Under the pieces are notes generated by a model. The model saw only the letters and a list, made by a program, of their open reading frames with translations, was not told the origin of the DNA and ran no database searches. Made by a program: the position numbers and the translations under genes. From Sphingomonas panacisoli (GTDB lineage: Bacteria; Pseudomonadota; Alphaproteobacteria; Sphingomonadales; Sphingomonadaceae): DNA of 64,000 nt. The stretch lies in NCBI RefSeq assembly GCF_007859635.1, contig NZ_CP042306.1, positions 2,418,001-2,482,000 of the forward strand, written 5' to 3'. Below are positions 1-9,673 of the stretch, one piece after another. Within the stretch, counting starts at the first letter, position 1; every line of letters starts with the position of its first letter.

Positions 1-9
1 GGCTCTCCC

Positions 10-99
10 CGTCATGCCGGGCTTGTCCCGGCATCCGCCGTGCCCCATTGGATTCAAAGCGTAAGGCGCGGCAGACCCCGGCACAAGGCCGGGGTGACG
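10..99. repeat. Palindromic intergenic repeat (family A)
   Basis: Imperfect inverted repeat of about 90 bp. It opens CGTCATGCCGGG, closes CCGGGGTGACG, and holds two smaller GC-rich hairpins. Nearly the same element recurs at 63098-63185 at the other end of the window. It ends about 20 bp before the start of the isovaleryl-CoA dehydrogenase gene. It looks like a REP/MITE-type non-coding repeat; no protein is encoded. Confidence 0.75.
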
Positions 100-119
100 A
101 TGACGCGAACGGAGATCTT

Positions 120-1271
120 ATGGACGCCACCCTCGACTTCGGCCTCGGCGAAAATGCCGACATGATCCGTGACACGACGCGGCGGTTTGCGGCGGACCAG
201 ATTGCGCCGCTTGCTGCGAAGATCGATCATGACGACTGGTTCCCGCGCGACCTGTGGCCGGCGATGGGTGAACTCGGACTGCATGGCATCACCGTCGGCG
301 AAGAAGATGGCGGGCTCGGGCTCGGCTATCTCGAGCATGTCATCGCGTGCGAGGAAGTCAGCCGCGCCTCGGCATCGATCGGGCTCAGCTACGGCGCGCA
401 TTCGAACCTGTGCATCAATCAGATCCGCCGCTGGGCGTCGCCCGAACAGAAGGCGAAGTACCTACCGAAACTGATCTCCGGCGAACATGTCGGCAGCCTC
501 GCGATGTCGGAAGCCGGCGCGGGGTCGGACGTCGTGTCGATGAAGCTCAAGGCCGAGCCGGTCCAGGGCGGCTACGTCCTCAACGGTACCAAGTTCTGGA
601 TCACCAACGCCTCCTATGCCGACACGCTGGTGGTCTACGCCAAGACCGGCGAGGGATCGCGCGGTATCACGACGTTCCTGATCGAAAAGGACATGCCGGG
701 CTTCTCCATCGGCCAGAAGATCGACAAGGTCGGGATGCGCGGATCGCCGACCGCGGAGCTGGTGTTCGACGATTGCGAGGTCCCCGAGGAGAACGTCATG
801 GGTCCGCTCAACGGCGGAGTCGGCGTATTGATGTCGGGGCTCGACTACGAGCGCACCGTGCTCGCCGGTATCCAGCTCGGGATCATGCAGGCCTGCCTCG
901 ACGTGGTCATACCCTACGTCCGCGAACGCAAGCAATTCGGCAAGGCGATCGGCCAGTTCCAGCTGATGCAGGCCAAGGTCGCCGACATGTACGTCGCGCT
1001 GAATTCGGCGCGTGCCTACGTCTACGCGGTTGCCAAGAATTGCGACGCTGGGCTGACGACGCGGTTCGACGCGGCGGGCGCGATCCTGCTGGCGAGCGAG
1101 AGCGCGGTGAAGGTCGCGGGCGAAGCGATCCAGGCGCTGGGCGGCGCGGGCTATACCAAGGACTGGCCGGTCGAACGTTACTGGCGCGATGCCAAGCTGC
1201 TCGACATCGGCGCGGGGACGAACGAAATCCGCCGTATGCTGATCGGCCGCGAGCTGATCGGCGCGGGCTGA
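120..1271 (+). CDS. ivd: Isovaleryl-CoA dehydrogenase
   Basis: FAD-dependent acyl-CoA dehydrogenase of 383 residues that oxidises isovaleryl-CoA to 3-methylcrotonyl-CoA in leucine breakdown. The assignment to the isovaleryl class rests on the catalytic base. Glu244 in the GLDYER motif is where this subfamily carries it, while the C-terminal site that holds Glu in most other acyl-CoA dehydrogenases reads IGAGTNE. The start is the ATG at 120, preceded by GGAG; an in-frame ATG at 48 would translate through the upstream repeat and is unlikely. Both methylcrotonyl-CoA carboxylase genes follow, which fits the pathway. A few other branched short-chain acyl-CoA substrates cannot be excluded. Confidence 0.93.
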   Translation: MDATLDFGLGENADMIRDTTRRFAADQIAPLAAKIDHDDWFPRDLWPAMGELGLHGITVGEEDGGLGLGYLEHVIACEEVSRASASIGLSYGAHSNLCINQIRRWASPEQKAKYLPKLISGEHVGSLAMSEAGAGSDVVSMKLKAEPVQGGYVLNGTKFWITNASYADTLVVYAKTGEGSRGITTFLIEKDMPGFSIGQKIDKVGMRGSPTAELVFDDCEVPEENVMGPLNGGVGVLMSGLDYERTVLAGIQLGIMQACLDVVIPYVRERKQFGKAIGQFQLMQAKVADMYVALNSARAYVYAVAKNCDAGLTTRFDAAGAILLASESAVKVAGEAIQALGGAGYTKDWPVERYWRDAKLLDIGAGTNEIRRMLIGRELIGAG

Positions 1272-1292
1272 AGAACCCGCGCCGGTCCTGCC

Positions 1293-3368
1293 TTACCAGA
1301 CGTGGACGCGGTCCTTCGGCTCGAGGTACCGCTTGTCGCCCGGCTTGATGCCGAACGCATCGTACCACGCGTCGAGATTGCGAACGGTTTCGATGCGCAG
1401 CATCGCCAGCGCATGCACGTCGGTCGCGATCCGCGCGCGGATCGCCCGATCGCGCATCTTCGTCCGCCAGCTCTGCGCAAAGGCCAGGAAGAAGCGCTGA
1501 TCGCCGGTCAGCCCGTCGATCACCGGCGACGGCTTGCCGCCAAGCGAGGTGTGATAGGCTTCGTACGCCGCAGTCAGGCCGGCCGTATCGGCGATATTCT
1601 CGCCTAGTTCCTGCTGACCCTTGGCGAACAGGCCCGGCAATACCTCGTACTTGTCGTATTGATCGGCCAGCGCCTTGCCCGACGCCTCGAACCGCGCGAG
1701 GTCGGTCGGCGTCCACCAGTTGCGCAGGCGACCCGTCGAATCGAAGTCTGCGCCGAGATTGTCGAAGCTGTGGCTGATTTCATGCCCGATCGTCGCACCG
1801 ATCGCGCCGTAATTGGCGGCATCCTCGAAACCCGCGTCGAAATACGGGGTATACAGGATCGCCGCGGGGAAATTGAGCGCGTTCTGCAGCGGCAGGTTCA
1901 CCGCGTTGACGGTCTGCGGTGTCATCCACCATTCGCCGCGATCGGGCGTCTTGCCGATCTTGCCGATCTGGTAGCGATAGTTGGACAATCTCGCGCGCTG
2001 GAGGTTGCCGAGCGGGTCGGTCGCGCTGACCGCGTAGTACGGGCGGATCGGCCACACGTCTGGATATCCGACCCCGACCTTCAAGACTTCCAGCTTCTTG
2101 CGTGCTTCGGCTTTGGTCGCCGGCGCCATCCAGTCTAGCGCGACGATGCGGCGATCGAACGCGGCGACGATATTCTTCACCATCGTGTTGATCGCGGCCT
2201 TCGACGATGCCGGGAAATACTTCGCGGCGTAGATCTTGCCGATTTCATAGCCGAGCGCGCCGTTGACCGCGGCGATCGAACGCTTGTCGCGCGGGCGTGC
2301 CGCCGCCGTACCGCTCAACTGCTTGCCGAAGAAATCGAAGGCCGCGTCGTCGAACGCCTTGGGCAGCACGGAGGTGTTCTGGTTGATCTGGTGGAAGGCC
2401 AACCAATCCTGCCACGTCGCCATCGGCTCGCTGGCGACGAGCGCGGCGAGCTTGGTCGTGGTATCGGGATTCCAGTTGATGAAATCCTGCTGCTTGGGCA
2501 GCCCGGCCGCGGTCCAGAACGCGTTCCAGTCGATCCCCGGCGCCTTGGCGGCGAAGTCCGCGCGCTTCCACGGATTGTCGCCCTTGTGCGCGTCCTGCGT
2601 GGTGATGATGTCGGTCTGGGCCTCGGCGATCTTCATTTCGAGCGCGAACACCCGGTCGGCACGCGCCTGCGGATCGCTCATGCCGGCCAGCGAGAACAGC
2701 TTGGCGACATAGGCTTTGTAGCCGTCGCGGACTTCGCCCATATCCTTGGTCGACGACAGATAGTAATCGCGGTCGGGCAGGCCGAGCCCGCCCTGCATCA
2801 GATACGGCGCGTTGACCGTGCCGCGGTTCAAGTCGCCGCCGACGAACAGCCCGAACAGATTGTCGGTCGACGCGTAGTTGTTGTTGTTGAACGGATCGGT
2901 GTCGGCCCGCATGTTCGCGCCGAGCATCGCCGACAGTTGCGCTTTGGTCTTGAGCGCGGCGATCTTCGCCAAGGTCGGCTGGAGCGGCGCGAAACCACGC
3001 GCTTCGATCCCGGCCGTATTGTTATAGGCAGCGTAATAATCCGCGATGCGCTGCAGGTCGGTGCCCGCCTTGGCCTTCGCCGCGCCGGCGTCCCGGATAA
3101 TGCCGACGTTGCGCTCTTCCGCAACCTTCGACACATCGACGCCGGTCCCGATCTGCGAACGGTCGGCGGGGATTTCGGCGGTCTTGACCCAGGCGCCGTT
3201 GGCATAGGCGTTGAAGTCGTCACCGGGCTTGACGCTCTTGTCGATGTACGACTGATCGACGCCGGACTTGGTTCCCGCCACGGCCTGGCCGATCGCGGGC
3301 GATTGCCACACGGCGACGCCGCCGGCGGTGGTAGCGAGCAGCATGGCGGCGAGAATGGAGCGCTTCAT
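1293..3368 (-). CDS. M13 family metallopeptidase (neprilysin/PepO-like)
   Basis: Zinc endopeptidase of 691 residues, close to the normal size of bacterial PepO proteins. It begins with a Sec-type signal peptide (MKRSILAAMLLATTAGG, then a hydrophobic stretch to about residue 30), so it is probably periplasmic or exported. The gluzincin site HEISH lies near residues 529-533 and the third zinc ligand in ENIADTAG near 590. The C-terminus ends in VHVW, matching the conserved M13 end except that the usual Cys before it is absent. It lies on the opposite strand between ivd and mccB and breaks up the leucine cluster. Natural substrate unknown. Confidence 0.92.
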   Translation of the reverse strand: MKRSILAAMLLATTAGGVAVWQSPAIGQAVAGTKSGVDQSYIDKSVKPGDDFNAYANGAWVKTAEIPADRSQIGTGVDVSKVAEERNVGIIRDAGAAKAKAGTDLQRIADYYAAYNNTAGIEARGFAPLQPTLAKIAALKTKAQLSAMLGANMRADTDPFNNNNYASTDNLFGLFVGGDLNRGTVNAPYLMQGGLGLPDRDYYLSSTKDMGEVRDGYKAYVAKLFSLAGMSDPQARADRVFALEMKIAEAQTDIITTQDAHKGDNPWKRADFAAKAPGIDWNAFWTAAGLPKQQDFINWNPDTTTKLAALVASEPMATWQDWLAFHQINQNTSVLPKAFDDAAFDFFGKQLSGTAAARPRDKRSIAAVNGALGYEIGKIYAAKYFPASSKAAINTMVKNIVAAFDRRIVALDWMAPATKAEARKKLEVLKVGVGYPDVWPIRPYYAVSATDPLGNLQRARLSNYRYQIGKIGKTPDRGEWWMTPQTVNAVNLPLQNALNFPAAILYTPYFDAGFEDAANYGAIGATIGHEISHSFDNLGADFDSTGRLRNWWTPTDLARFEASGKALADQYDKYEVLPGLFAKGQQELGENIADTAGLTAAYEAYHTSLGGKPSPVIDGLTGDQRFFLAFAQSWRTKMRDRAIRARIATDVHALAMLRIETVRNLDAWYDAFGIKPGDKRYLEPKDRVHVW

Positions 3369-3473
3369 CGGGGATCCCTCTTCCTGAACTGGTGTATGAC
3401 CGATTCGCTACACTAACATGCCGAGCGGTTCCAGCGCTTCCCAACGCGGTCGCTCAAGGCTAGGCAGAACGGC

Positions 3474-5075
3474 ATGAGCGCTCCTGTCCTCGACACCAAG
3501 CTTTCGCCCGACAACGACCAGTTTCGCAGCAATGCCGCGCACAATCGCGCGCTCGCGGAAAAGCTGCACGGCGACGTCGCGCAAACCGCCTTAGGTGGCA
3601 ACGAAAAGAGCCGCGAACGGCATACGTCGCGCGGCAAATTGCTCCCGCGCGATCGCGTCGAACGACTGCTTGATCCGGGCTCGCCGTTTCTCGAAATCGG
3701 CCAGCTTGCCGCTTGCGATCTCTACGACGGCGAGGTTCCCGGCGCCGGTATGATCGCGGGCGTCGGCCGCGTGTCGGGCCGCCAGGTCATGATCGTCTGC
3801 AACGACGCGACGGTGAAGGGCGGCACCTATTATCCGATGACGGTCAAGAAGCATCTCCGCGCGCAGGAGATCGCCGAACAGAACCGCCTGCCATGCATCT
3901 ATCTGGTCGATTCGGGCGGCGCGAACTTGCCGCACCAGGCCGAGGTGTTTCCCGACCGCGAACATTTCGGGCGGATTTTCTTCAACCAGGCTAATCTGTC
4001 GGCCAAGGGCATCCCCCAGATCGCCTGCGTGATGGGCAGCTGCACCGCGGGCGGCGCATACGTCCCCGCGATGAGCGACGAGAGTGTCATCGTCCGCAAC
4101 CAGGGCACGATCTTCCTCGCCGGTCCGCCACTCGTCCAGGCCGCGACGGGTGAGGTCATCAGCGCCGAGGATCTCGGCGGCGGTGACCTTCACGCGCGCA
4201 AGTCGGGTGTGGTCGATCACCTCGCCGAAAATGACGAACATGCGCTGACGATCGTCCGTGACATCGTCTCGACGCTGCAACCGCAAGCCGGTGCCGATGT
4301 GAACCTGCGCGAACCCCGCGCGCCCAAGTTCGCCGCCGAGGACTTGTATGGCATCATCCCGCAGGACGTCCGCGCGCCGTACGACGTGCACGAGATCATC
4401 GCGCGGCTGGTCGACGGCAGCGAGTTCCAGGAGTTCAAGGCACTTTACGGCAGCTCGCTCGTCTGCGGCTTCGCGCATATCTGGGGCATGCCGGTCGCGA
4501 TCCTGGCGAACAACGGCGTGCTGTTCAGCGAGAGCGCGGTCAAGGGCGCGCACTTCATCGAGCTCGCGCAACAACGCCGCATCCCGTTGCTGTTCCTGCA
4601 GAACATCTCCGGCTTCATGGTCGGCGGAAAATACGAGGCGGAAGGGATCGCCAAGCACGGCGCCAAGCTCGTCACCGCCGTCGCGACGGCCACCGTTCCC
4701 AAGATCACCGTGCTGATCGGCGGCAGCTTCGGCGCGGGCAATTACGGCATGGCCGGCCGCGCGTATTCGCCGCGTTTCCTGTTCACCTGGCCCAACAGCC
4801 GGATCAGCGTGATGGGCGGCGAGCAGGCGGCGAGCGTGCTCGCGACGGTTCATCGCGACGCCGCGAACTGGACGCCCGAACAGGCCGAAGCGTTCAAGCA
4901 ACCGATCCGCGACGATTACGAGGCGCAGGGCAATCCCTGGCACGCCACCGCGCGCCTGTGGGACGACGGCATCATCGACCCGGCGCAAACCCGCGACGTC
5001 CTCGGCCTCGCCTTCGCCGCCACGCTCAACGCCCCGATTCCGGAGCGTCAGAGCTTCGGCGTGTTCCGGATGTGA
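3474..5075 (+). CDS. mccB: Methylcrotonyl-CoA carboxylase, carboxyltransferase (beta) subunit
   Basis: Biotin-dependent carboxyltransferase of 533 residues, the usual length for the beta subunit of 3-methylcrotonyl-CoA carboxylase. It transfers carboxyl from carboxybiotin to 3-methylcrotonyl-CoA, giving 3-methylglutaconyl-CoA. Both crotonase-like halves are visible, with signature stretches such as [11 protein letters not shown] (N-terminal half) and [16 protein letters not shown] (C-terminal half). The methylcrotonyl rather than propionyl assignment comes from this sequence type and from the neighbours ivd and mccA. Its TGA overlaps an ATG of the next gene, suggesting coupled translation. 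Geranyl-CoA carboxylase is a close relative and a less likely alternative. Confidence 0.93.
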   Translation: MSAPVLDTKLSPDNDQFRSNAAHNRALAEKLHGDVAQTALGGNEKSRERHTSRGKLLPRDRVERLLDPGSPFLEIGQLAACDLYDGEVPGAGMIAGVGRVSGRQVMIVCNDATVKGGTYYPMTVKKHLRAQEIAEQNRLPCIYLVDSGGANLPHQAEVFPDREHFGRIFFNQANLSAKGIPQIACVMGSCTAGGAYVPAMSDESVIVRNQGTIFLAGPPLVQAATGEVISAEDLGGGDLHARKSGVVDHLAENDEHALTIVRDIVSTLQPQAGADVNLREPRAPKFAAEDLYGIIPQDVRAPYDVHEIIARLVDGSEFQEFKALYGSSLVCGFAHIWGMPVAILANNGVLFSESAVKGAHFIELAQQRRIPLLFLQNISGFMVGGKYEAEGIAKHGAKLVTAVATATVPKITVLIGGSFGAGNYGMAGRAYSPRFLFTWPNSRISVMGGEQAASVLATVHRDAANWTPEQAEAFKQPIRDDYEAQGNPWHATARLWDDGIIDPAQTRDVLGLAFAATLNAPIPERQSFGVFRM

Positions 5076-5086
5076 TGGAGTCGCCA

Positions 5087-5575
5087 ATGCTATCGTTGAT
5101 CCTCCCCCTGCTCCTCGCGACTTCGGTCCAGAGCGCCGACAAGCTCCCGCCCGCCAACCCGCTGCCCTACGACGATCCCGAGGCGGCCGCGGTCATGGCG
5201 CCAGTCAATGCGCTGTTCGCGGCGTTCAACGCCGAGGACGGCGCTGGCGTACTCGCGCAGACGCGGCCGGAGGGCGTGCTGCTGGTCGTCAACGAACTTT
5301 CCGACGGCTCGCGCAAGATCTTCACCATGGGCTGGGCCAAGCTCGCATCGGTGCTGAAGCCGGGTCCGAACAGGAACGAGGAACGCCTCGGCACGCCCGC
5401 CATCGAAATCGACGGCGACGTTGCGATGGTGTGGGCGCCGTACGTCAATTATCGCAACGGCAAAGCCGACCATTGCGGTATCGACCTGATGGACATGGTG
5501 CGCGAGAACGGCACGTGGAAGGTGCTCAACATCACCTCCTCGCACCGCAACACCGGCTGCCTGCCGCAGCGATGA
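5087..5575 (+). CDS. Small exported NTF2-like (SnoaL-type) protein
   Basis: Protein of 162 residues with a short signal peptide (MLSLILPLLLATSVQS) and a body resembling the NTF2-like fold: an early helix with NALFAAFNAEDG and a late strand ENGTWKVLNITSSH. The ATG at 5087 is chosen because GGAG at 5077-5080 is well spaced for it; a second ATG at 5075 overlaps the mccB stop. The gene sits between mccB and mccA in one apparent transcript, yet its predicted periplasmic location does not fit the cytoplasmic carboxylase. It may be an enzyme or a binding protein; function unknown. Confidence 0.8.
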   Translation: MLSLILPLLLATSVQSADKLPPANPLPYDDPEAAAVMAPVNALFAAFNAEDGAGVLAQTRPEGVLLVVNELSDGSRKIFTMGWAKLASVLKPGPNRNEERLGTPAIEIDGDVAMVWAPYVNYRNGKADHCGIDLMDMVRENGTWKVLNITSSHRNTGCLPQR

Positions 5576-5591
5576 AGTCTGGATCGCCGAC

Positions 5592-7433
5592 ATGTTGAAA
5601 TCGCTTCTCATCGCCAATCGCGGCGAGATCGCCTGCCGCATCATCCGTACCGCGCGTGAGATGGGTATTCGCACGGTCGCGGTGTATTCGGATGCCGACG
5701 CCAACGCGCTGCACGTCCGCCAAGCCGACGACGCGGTGCATATCGGGCCGTCGCCGGTGCGCGAAAGCTATCTGGTCGGCGACAAGATCATTGCCGCGGC
5801 CAGGCAGACCGGGGCGGAGGCGATTCATCCGGGCTATGGCTTTCTTTCGGAGAATGCCGATTTTGCGCAGTCGGTGAAGGACGCCGGGCTGATCTGGGTC
5901 GGCCCCAACCCCGCCAGCATCCGCGCGATGGGCCTGAAGGACGCCGCCAAGGAGCGGATGATCGCCGCCGGTGTGCCGGTGACGCCGGGTTATCTCGGCG
6001 AGGATCAGCGGCCTGATCACCTCAAGGCCGAAGCGGACAAGATCGGCTACCCCGTACTGATCAAGGCGGTCGCGGGCGGTGGCGGCAAGGGGATGCGGCG
6101 CGTGGATGCCGCGGAGGACTTCGCCGACATGCTGCAGTCATGCCAGCGCGAGGCTGCATCGTCGTTCGGCGATGACCGCGTGCTGATCGAAAAATACATC
6201 CTGAGCCCGCGCCACATCGAAGTGCAGGTGTTCGGTGACAGCCACGGCAACGTCGTCCACCTTTTCGAACGCGATTGCTCGCTGCAACGGCGCCACCAGA
6301 AGGTGATCGAGGAAGCCCCCGCCCCCGGCATGGACGCCGACACGCGCGAAGCGATCTGCGCCGCTGCGGTACGCGCGGCCCAGGCGGTCGATTATGTCGG
6401 CGCGGGCACGATCGAATTCATCGCCGACGCGAGCGAAGGCCTGCGCGCCGATCGCATCTGGTTCATGGAAATGAACACGCGGCTGCAGGTCGAGCACCCG
6501 GTGACCGAAGAGATCACCGGGCAGGATCTGGTCGAGTGGCAGTTGCGCGTCGCGAGCGGCGAGCCCTTGCCCTGCGCGCAGGACGAGCTCGAGATCAACG
6601 GCTGGGCGATGGAAGCGCGGCTCTATGCCGAGGATCCGGCCAAGGGCTTCCTCCCCTCGATCGGGCGGCTCGAAGCGTTCGACCTGGGCGACGAAGCCCG
6701 CATCGATACCGGGGTCGAGCAAGGCGCCGACATCTCGCCCTTCTATGACCCGATGATCGCCAAGGTTATCGCGTGGGGCGAGGATCGCGAGGAAGCGCGT
6801 GAGACCCTCGCCGATGCGCTGTCCGACGCGATCGTCTGGCCGGTGCGGTCGAACGCCGGGTTCCTGGTCGAAGCGCTGGAGCATCATGCCTTCGCGTCGG
6901 GTGAGGTCGATACCGGCCTGATCGCGCGCGAAGGCGACGCGCTGATGCCGAATGCGAAGCCGAGCGAAGAAGCGCTGGCCGATGCGGCGGCGGCCTTGAT
7001 CGGCGACGTGCCGATGGCCGGGTTTCGGCTCAACGCGGCCCCGCGCACGCTCGGCACGTTCCTGCTCGATGGTGCGCCGGTGACGATCGATCGGGCCGAT
7101 CCCGAGGCCGGGTCGCAGCCGACGGAAAATCTGCTGATCGCCGAGGACGGCCAGACCTGGCAGCTCGCGCATTGGCGCGCGGCTGGCGGCGCTGGCGGTG
7201 CGACCGGCGACGGCGCGATCCTGGCGCCGATGCCGGGCCGCGTGATCTCGGTCGATGTCGCGGCGGGCGATACGGTGACCAAGGGGCAGAAGCTGCTGAC
7301 CCTCGAAGCGATGAAGATGGAGCACGGCCTGACCGCGCCGTTCGACGGCACCGTCGCCGAACTCAACGCGTCGTCGGGTGCGCAGGTGCAGGTCGATGCC
7401 CTGCTCGCGCGGATCGAGAAAATTGATGGCTGA
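5592..7433 (+). CDS. mccA: Methylcrotonyl-CoA carboxylase, biotin-containing (alpha) subunit
   Basis: Biotin carboxylase plus biotin carboxyl carrier fusion of 613 residues. The N-terminal biotin carboxylase begins KSLLIANRGEIACRI. The ATP-grasp glycine-rich loop GGGGKGM is near residues 162-168, and EMNTRLQVEHPVTE marks the active site. The C-terminal biotinyl domain carries the lysine acceptor in EAMKMEH near residue 576. It loads CO2 on biotin for the mccB subunit. Alpha chains of propionyl- or geranyl-CoA carboxylase share this layout, so the substrate call leans on the neighbours. Its stop overlaps the next gene by 8 bases. Confidence 0.93.
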   Translation: MLKSLLIANRGEIACRIIRTAREMGIRTVAVYSDADANALHVRQADDAVHIGPSPVRESYLVGDKIIAAARQTGAEAIHPGYGFLSENADFAQSVKDAGLIWVGPNPASIRAMGLKDAAKERMIAAGVPVTPGYLGEDQRPDHLKAEADKIGYPVLIKAVAGGGGKGMRRVDAAEDFADMLQSCQREAASSFGDDRVLIEKYILSPRHIEVQVFGDSHGNVVHLFERDCSLQRRHQKVIEEAPAPGMDADTREAICAAAVRAAQAVDYVGAGTIEFIADASEGLRADRIWFMEMNTRLQVEHPVTEEITGQDLVEWQLRVASGEPLPCAQDELEINGWAMEARLYAEDPAKGFLPSIGRLEAFDLGDEARIDTGVEQGADISPFYDPMIAKVIAWGEDREEARETLADALSDAIVWPVRSNAGFLVEALEHHAFASGEVDTGLIAREGDALMPNAKPSEEALADAAAALIGDVPMAGFRLNAAPRTLGTFLLDGAPVTIDRADPEAGSQPTENLLIAEDGQTWQLAHWRAAGGAGGATGDGAILAPMPGRVISVDVAAGDTVTKGQKLLTLEAMKMEHGLTAPFDGTVAELNASSGAQVQVDALLARIEKIDG

Positions 7434-8334
7434 GCCGGCGCAGATCGCCATCGATCTGACCGACCGCATCCTGACCATCACGCTCGACCGCCCGGCGGCG
7501 ATGAACGCCTTCACCGCGCAGATGATGCAGGAGATGGTCGCCGCATTCGACCGCGCAGATATGGATGACGAGGTCCGCGCGGTGATCGTCACGGGCAGCG
7601 GCGATCGTGCCTTCTGCGCCGGGGCCGACCTGTCGGGCGGTTCGGCGACGTTCGACTATGCCAAGCGTGGCAACGATTTCGGCCATGCCAGCTCCCCGCT
7701 CCGCCCGGATGGATCGGTCGATTACGACCATCCCGGCGTGCGCGACGGCGGAGGGATGCTGTCCCTGCGCATCTTCCAGTCCAAGAAGCCGGTGATCGGC
7801 GCGATAAATGGCGCCGCGGTCGGGATCGGTGCGACGATGACGCTACCGATGGACTTCCGCCTCGCCGCCGACGGCGCGCGGTTCGGCTTCGTGTTCGCGC
7901 GGCGCGGGATCGTGCCGGAGGCCGCGTCGAGCTGGTTCCTGCCGCGCTTGGTCGGCATCTCGACCGCGCTCGACTGGTGCTATTCGGGGCGACTGGTGTC
8001 GGCGGTCGAAGCGCAGCAAGCGGGGCTGGTGCGATCGGTCCACGCCCCCGGCGATCTGCTGAATGCTGCACGCGATTTGGCGCAGCAATTGACCGCGCAA
8101 TCGGCGCCCGTTTCGGTCGCGCTGACGCGTCAGATGATGTGGCGAATGATGGGCGCGGCATCGCCGATCGACGCGCACCGGCTGGACAGCCGGCTAGTCT
8201 GGTCGCGCGGATCGAGCGCCGATGCGAAAGAGGGGGTCGCGTCGTTCCTTGAGAAGCGCGTGGCCGATTATCCCGACAAGGTTTCCAGCGACTTACCGCA
8301 CTTTTCGCCATGGTTGGATGAGCTGGAGTGGTGA
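7426..8334 (+). CDS. Enoyl-CoA hydratase/isomerase (crotonase family)
   Basis: Crotonase-fold protein of 302 residues. The oxyanion-hole segments are visible ([11 protein letters not shown] and [17 protein letters not shown]), as is the catalytic Glu in [12 protein letters not shown]. The ATG at 7426 overlaps the end of mccA (ATGGCTGA), so the two are probably co-translated. In leucine degradation the expected partner is methylglutaconyl-CoA hydratase. However, this protein is longer than typical LiuC (about 260-270 residues) and has an extra C-terminal helical tail, so it could act on another 2-enoyl-CoA. The family is certain, the exact substrate is inferred. Confidence 0.88.
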   Translation: MAEPAQIAIDLTDRILTITLDRPAAMNAFTAQMMQEMVAAFDRADMDDEVRAVIVTGSGDRAFCAGADLSGGSATFDYAKRGNDFGHASSPLRPDGSVDYDHPGVRDGGGMLSLRIFQSKKPVIGAINGAAVGIGATMTLPMDFRLAADGARFGFVFARRGIVPEAASSWFLPRLVGISTALDWCYSGRLVSAVEAQQAGLVRSVHAPGDLLNAARDLAQQLTAQSAPVSVALTRQMMWRMMGAASPIDAHRLDSRLVWSRGSSADAKEGVASFLEKRVADYPDKVSSDLPHFSPWLDELEW

Positions 8335-8789
8335 GCTATCGCGAGGCGACCGCGGCCGACCTGCCGGTGATCATCCGCCTACTCGCAGAGGATCAGATCG
8401 GTGGTCGCAAGGACGATCCCGGACCGCCGCTCGACCCCGTTTATGCTGCAGCATTTGCTGCGATCGACGCGGACCCCAATCAGCGGCTGATCGTCGCCGA
8501 AATCGACGGTGCGGTGATCGGCACGATGCAGCTCAGTTTCCTCCCCGGCCTGCTCAACCGCGGCGCGTGGCGCGGGCAGATCGAGGCGGTCCGCATCGCC
8601 GCAGACCGGCGCTCGCAGGGACTGGGAGAACAGTTGATCGCCTGGGCGCTCGAACGCTTCCGCGAGCGCGGCTGCTTCATGGCGCAACTCACGTCGAACA
8701 ACGATCGTGTCGCGGCGCATCGGTTCTACGAACGGCTCGGCTGGCAAAAGAGCCATGCCGGGTTCAAGCTGTATCTGGAGGCCCATTGA
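8331..8789 (+). CDS. GNAT family N-acetyltransferase
   Basis: Protein of 152 residues with the GNAT fold. [27 protein letters not shown] contains the acetyl-CoA-binding motif (written here as a whole only for position, residues about 84-110), followed by the C-terminal [16 protein letters not shown]. The start is a GTG overlapping the stop of the crotonase gene; GTG at 8328 is equally possible. It is embedded in the leucine operon with overlaps on both sides. Its substrate cannot be read from the sequence: small-molecule, peptide or protein acetylation are all possible. Confidence 0.86.
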   Translation: MSYREATAADLPVIIRLLAEDQIGGRKDDPGPPLDPVYAAAFAAIDADPNQRLIVAEIDGAVIGTMQLSFLPGLLNRGAWRGQIEAVRIAADRRSQGLGEQLIAWALERFRERGCFMAQLTSNNDRVAAHRFYERLGWQKSHAGFKLYLEAH

Positions 8790-9241
8790 TGCCCGGCAAA
8801 TTCTTCGACGAATGGACGGTCGGCGAGACGATCGAGCATCCGCTCCGTCGCACGGTGACCGAGACCGACAATCTGCTGTGGTCGACGATGACCCACAACC
8901 CGCAGCCGCTCCACCTCGACGCAGAGGCCGCGAAGGCCAGCGAGTTCGGCCGCATCCTGGTCAACGGCACCTTCACGTTCAGCCTGATGGTCGGGATCAC
9001 CGTCGCGGAGACGACGATGGGCACGCTCGTCGCGAACCTGGGCTATGATAAGCTCGTGATGCCCAAGCCGGTGTTCATCGGCGACACGCTCCACGCGACG
9101 AGCGAAGTGACCGAGTTGCGCGAGAGCAAGTCGCGGCCGAACGCCGGGCTGGTGACGTGGAAGCACCGCATGCTCAACCAGCGCGGCGAGGTGGTGTGCG
9201 AATGTTTGCGGACGGCGTTGTTGCTGCGGACAGCGAAATAA
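8789..9241 (+). CDS. MaoC-like (R)-enoyl-CoA hydratase
   Basis: Hot-dog fold protein of 150 residues. The hydratase-2 region reads [18 protein letters not shown], a variant of the usual Y-SGD-NPLH motif that keeps the His but replaces the Asp-Asn pair with HN. The later [17 protein letters not shown] stretch is typical of MaoC dehydratases. Its ATG overlaps the stop of the upstream acetyltransferase (TGATG). It is the last gene of the leucine cluster and probably hydrates a branched enoyl-CoA. A mesaconyl-CoA-type or other acyl-CoA substrate is possible. Confidence 0.87.
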   Translation: MPGKFFDEWTVGETIEHPLRRTVTETDNLLWSTMTHNPQPLHLDAEAAKASEFGRILVNGTFTFSLMVGITVAETTMGTLVANLGYDKLVMPKPVFIGDTLHATSEVTELRESKSRPNAGLVTWKHRMLNQRGEVVCECLRTALLLRTAK

Positions 9242-9318
9242 CGTCATCCCGGCGAAGGCCGGGATCGCTGGCGATGGCGCGATACTGCTAACGGCCCCCG
9301 CCTCCGCCGGGGCGACGA
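9242..9318. repeat. Palindromic intergenic repeat (family B)
   Basis: Element of about 77 bp opening CGTCATCCCGGCGAAGGCCG and closing CGCCGGGGCGACG. It separates the convergent leucine and SUF operons. Related copies occur at 38910-38985, 56702-56777 and, shortened, at 29880-29942. The 12658-12720 inverted repeat inside sufC has the same CCGGCGAAGGCCGG core. The hairpins could also end transcription between the convergent operons, but no T-run follows. Confidence 0.7.
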
Positions 9319-9319
9319 G

Positions 9320-9673
9320 TTAGACCGTAAACGACTCCCCGCACCCGCATTCGCCCTTGGCGTTGGGGTTCTGGAATACGAAGCCCGCGGCGAAATCGTC
9401 CTCGACCCAGTCCATCGTCGATCCGACCAGATACAGAATCGACCCGCCATCGACATAGAGCGTGCCGCCTGGCGTCTCGATCTTCTCGTCGAACGGCTTG
9501 GCTTCGGTGACGTAGTCGACCGAATAAGCGAGGCCGGAACAGCCGCGCCGCGGGGTCGACAGCTTGACGCCGATCGCCTCTTCGGGCGCCTTCGCCATCA
9601 GGTCGGCGATGCGAGCCTCGGCATTGGGGGTAAGGATGAGCGCCGCAGGACGCTGGCGGAGCGTGGTAGCCAT
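9320..9673 (-). CDS. sufA: A-type iron-sulfur carrier SufA/ErpA-like
   Basis: HesB/IscA-type protein of 117 residues that accepts or passes on Fe-S clusters. The three conserved cysteines are present: Cys45 in RRGCSGLAY and Cys109/Cys111 in GECGCGESF. The ATG at 9673 overlaps the TAA of the upstream DUF59 gene (TAATG). It is the last gene of the minus-strand SUF operon, a common place for the carrier. ErpA and IscA share these motifs; the operon supports SufA. Confidence 0.93.
   Translation of the reverse strand: MATTLRQRPAALILTPNAEARIADLMAKAPEEAIGVKLSTPRRGCSGLAYSVDYVTEAKPFDEKIETPGGTLYVDGGSILYLVGSTMDWVEDDFAAGFVFQNPNAKGECGCGESFTV

Noticed and set aside
3591..5087. Long open frame antisense to mccB
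   Set aside because: High-GC shadow frame rich in Arg, Asp and Ala without a recognisable domain; the sense frame is a clear carboxyltransferase.
6138..7592. Long antisense frame over mccA
   Set aside because: Low-complexity Arg/His-rich translation; mccA is intact on the other strand.
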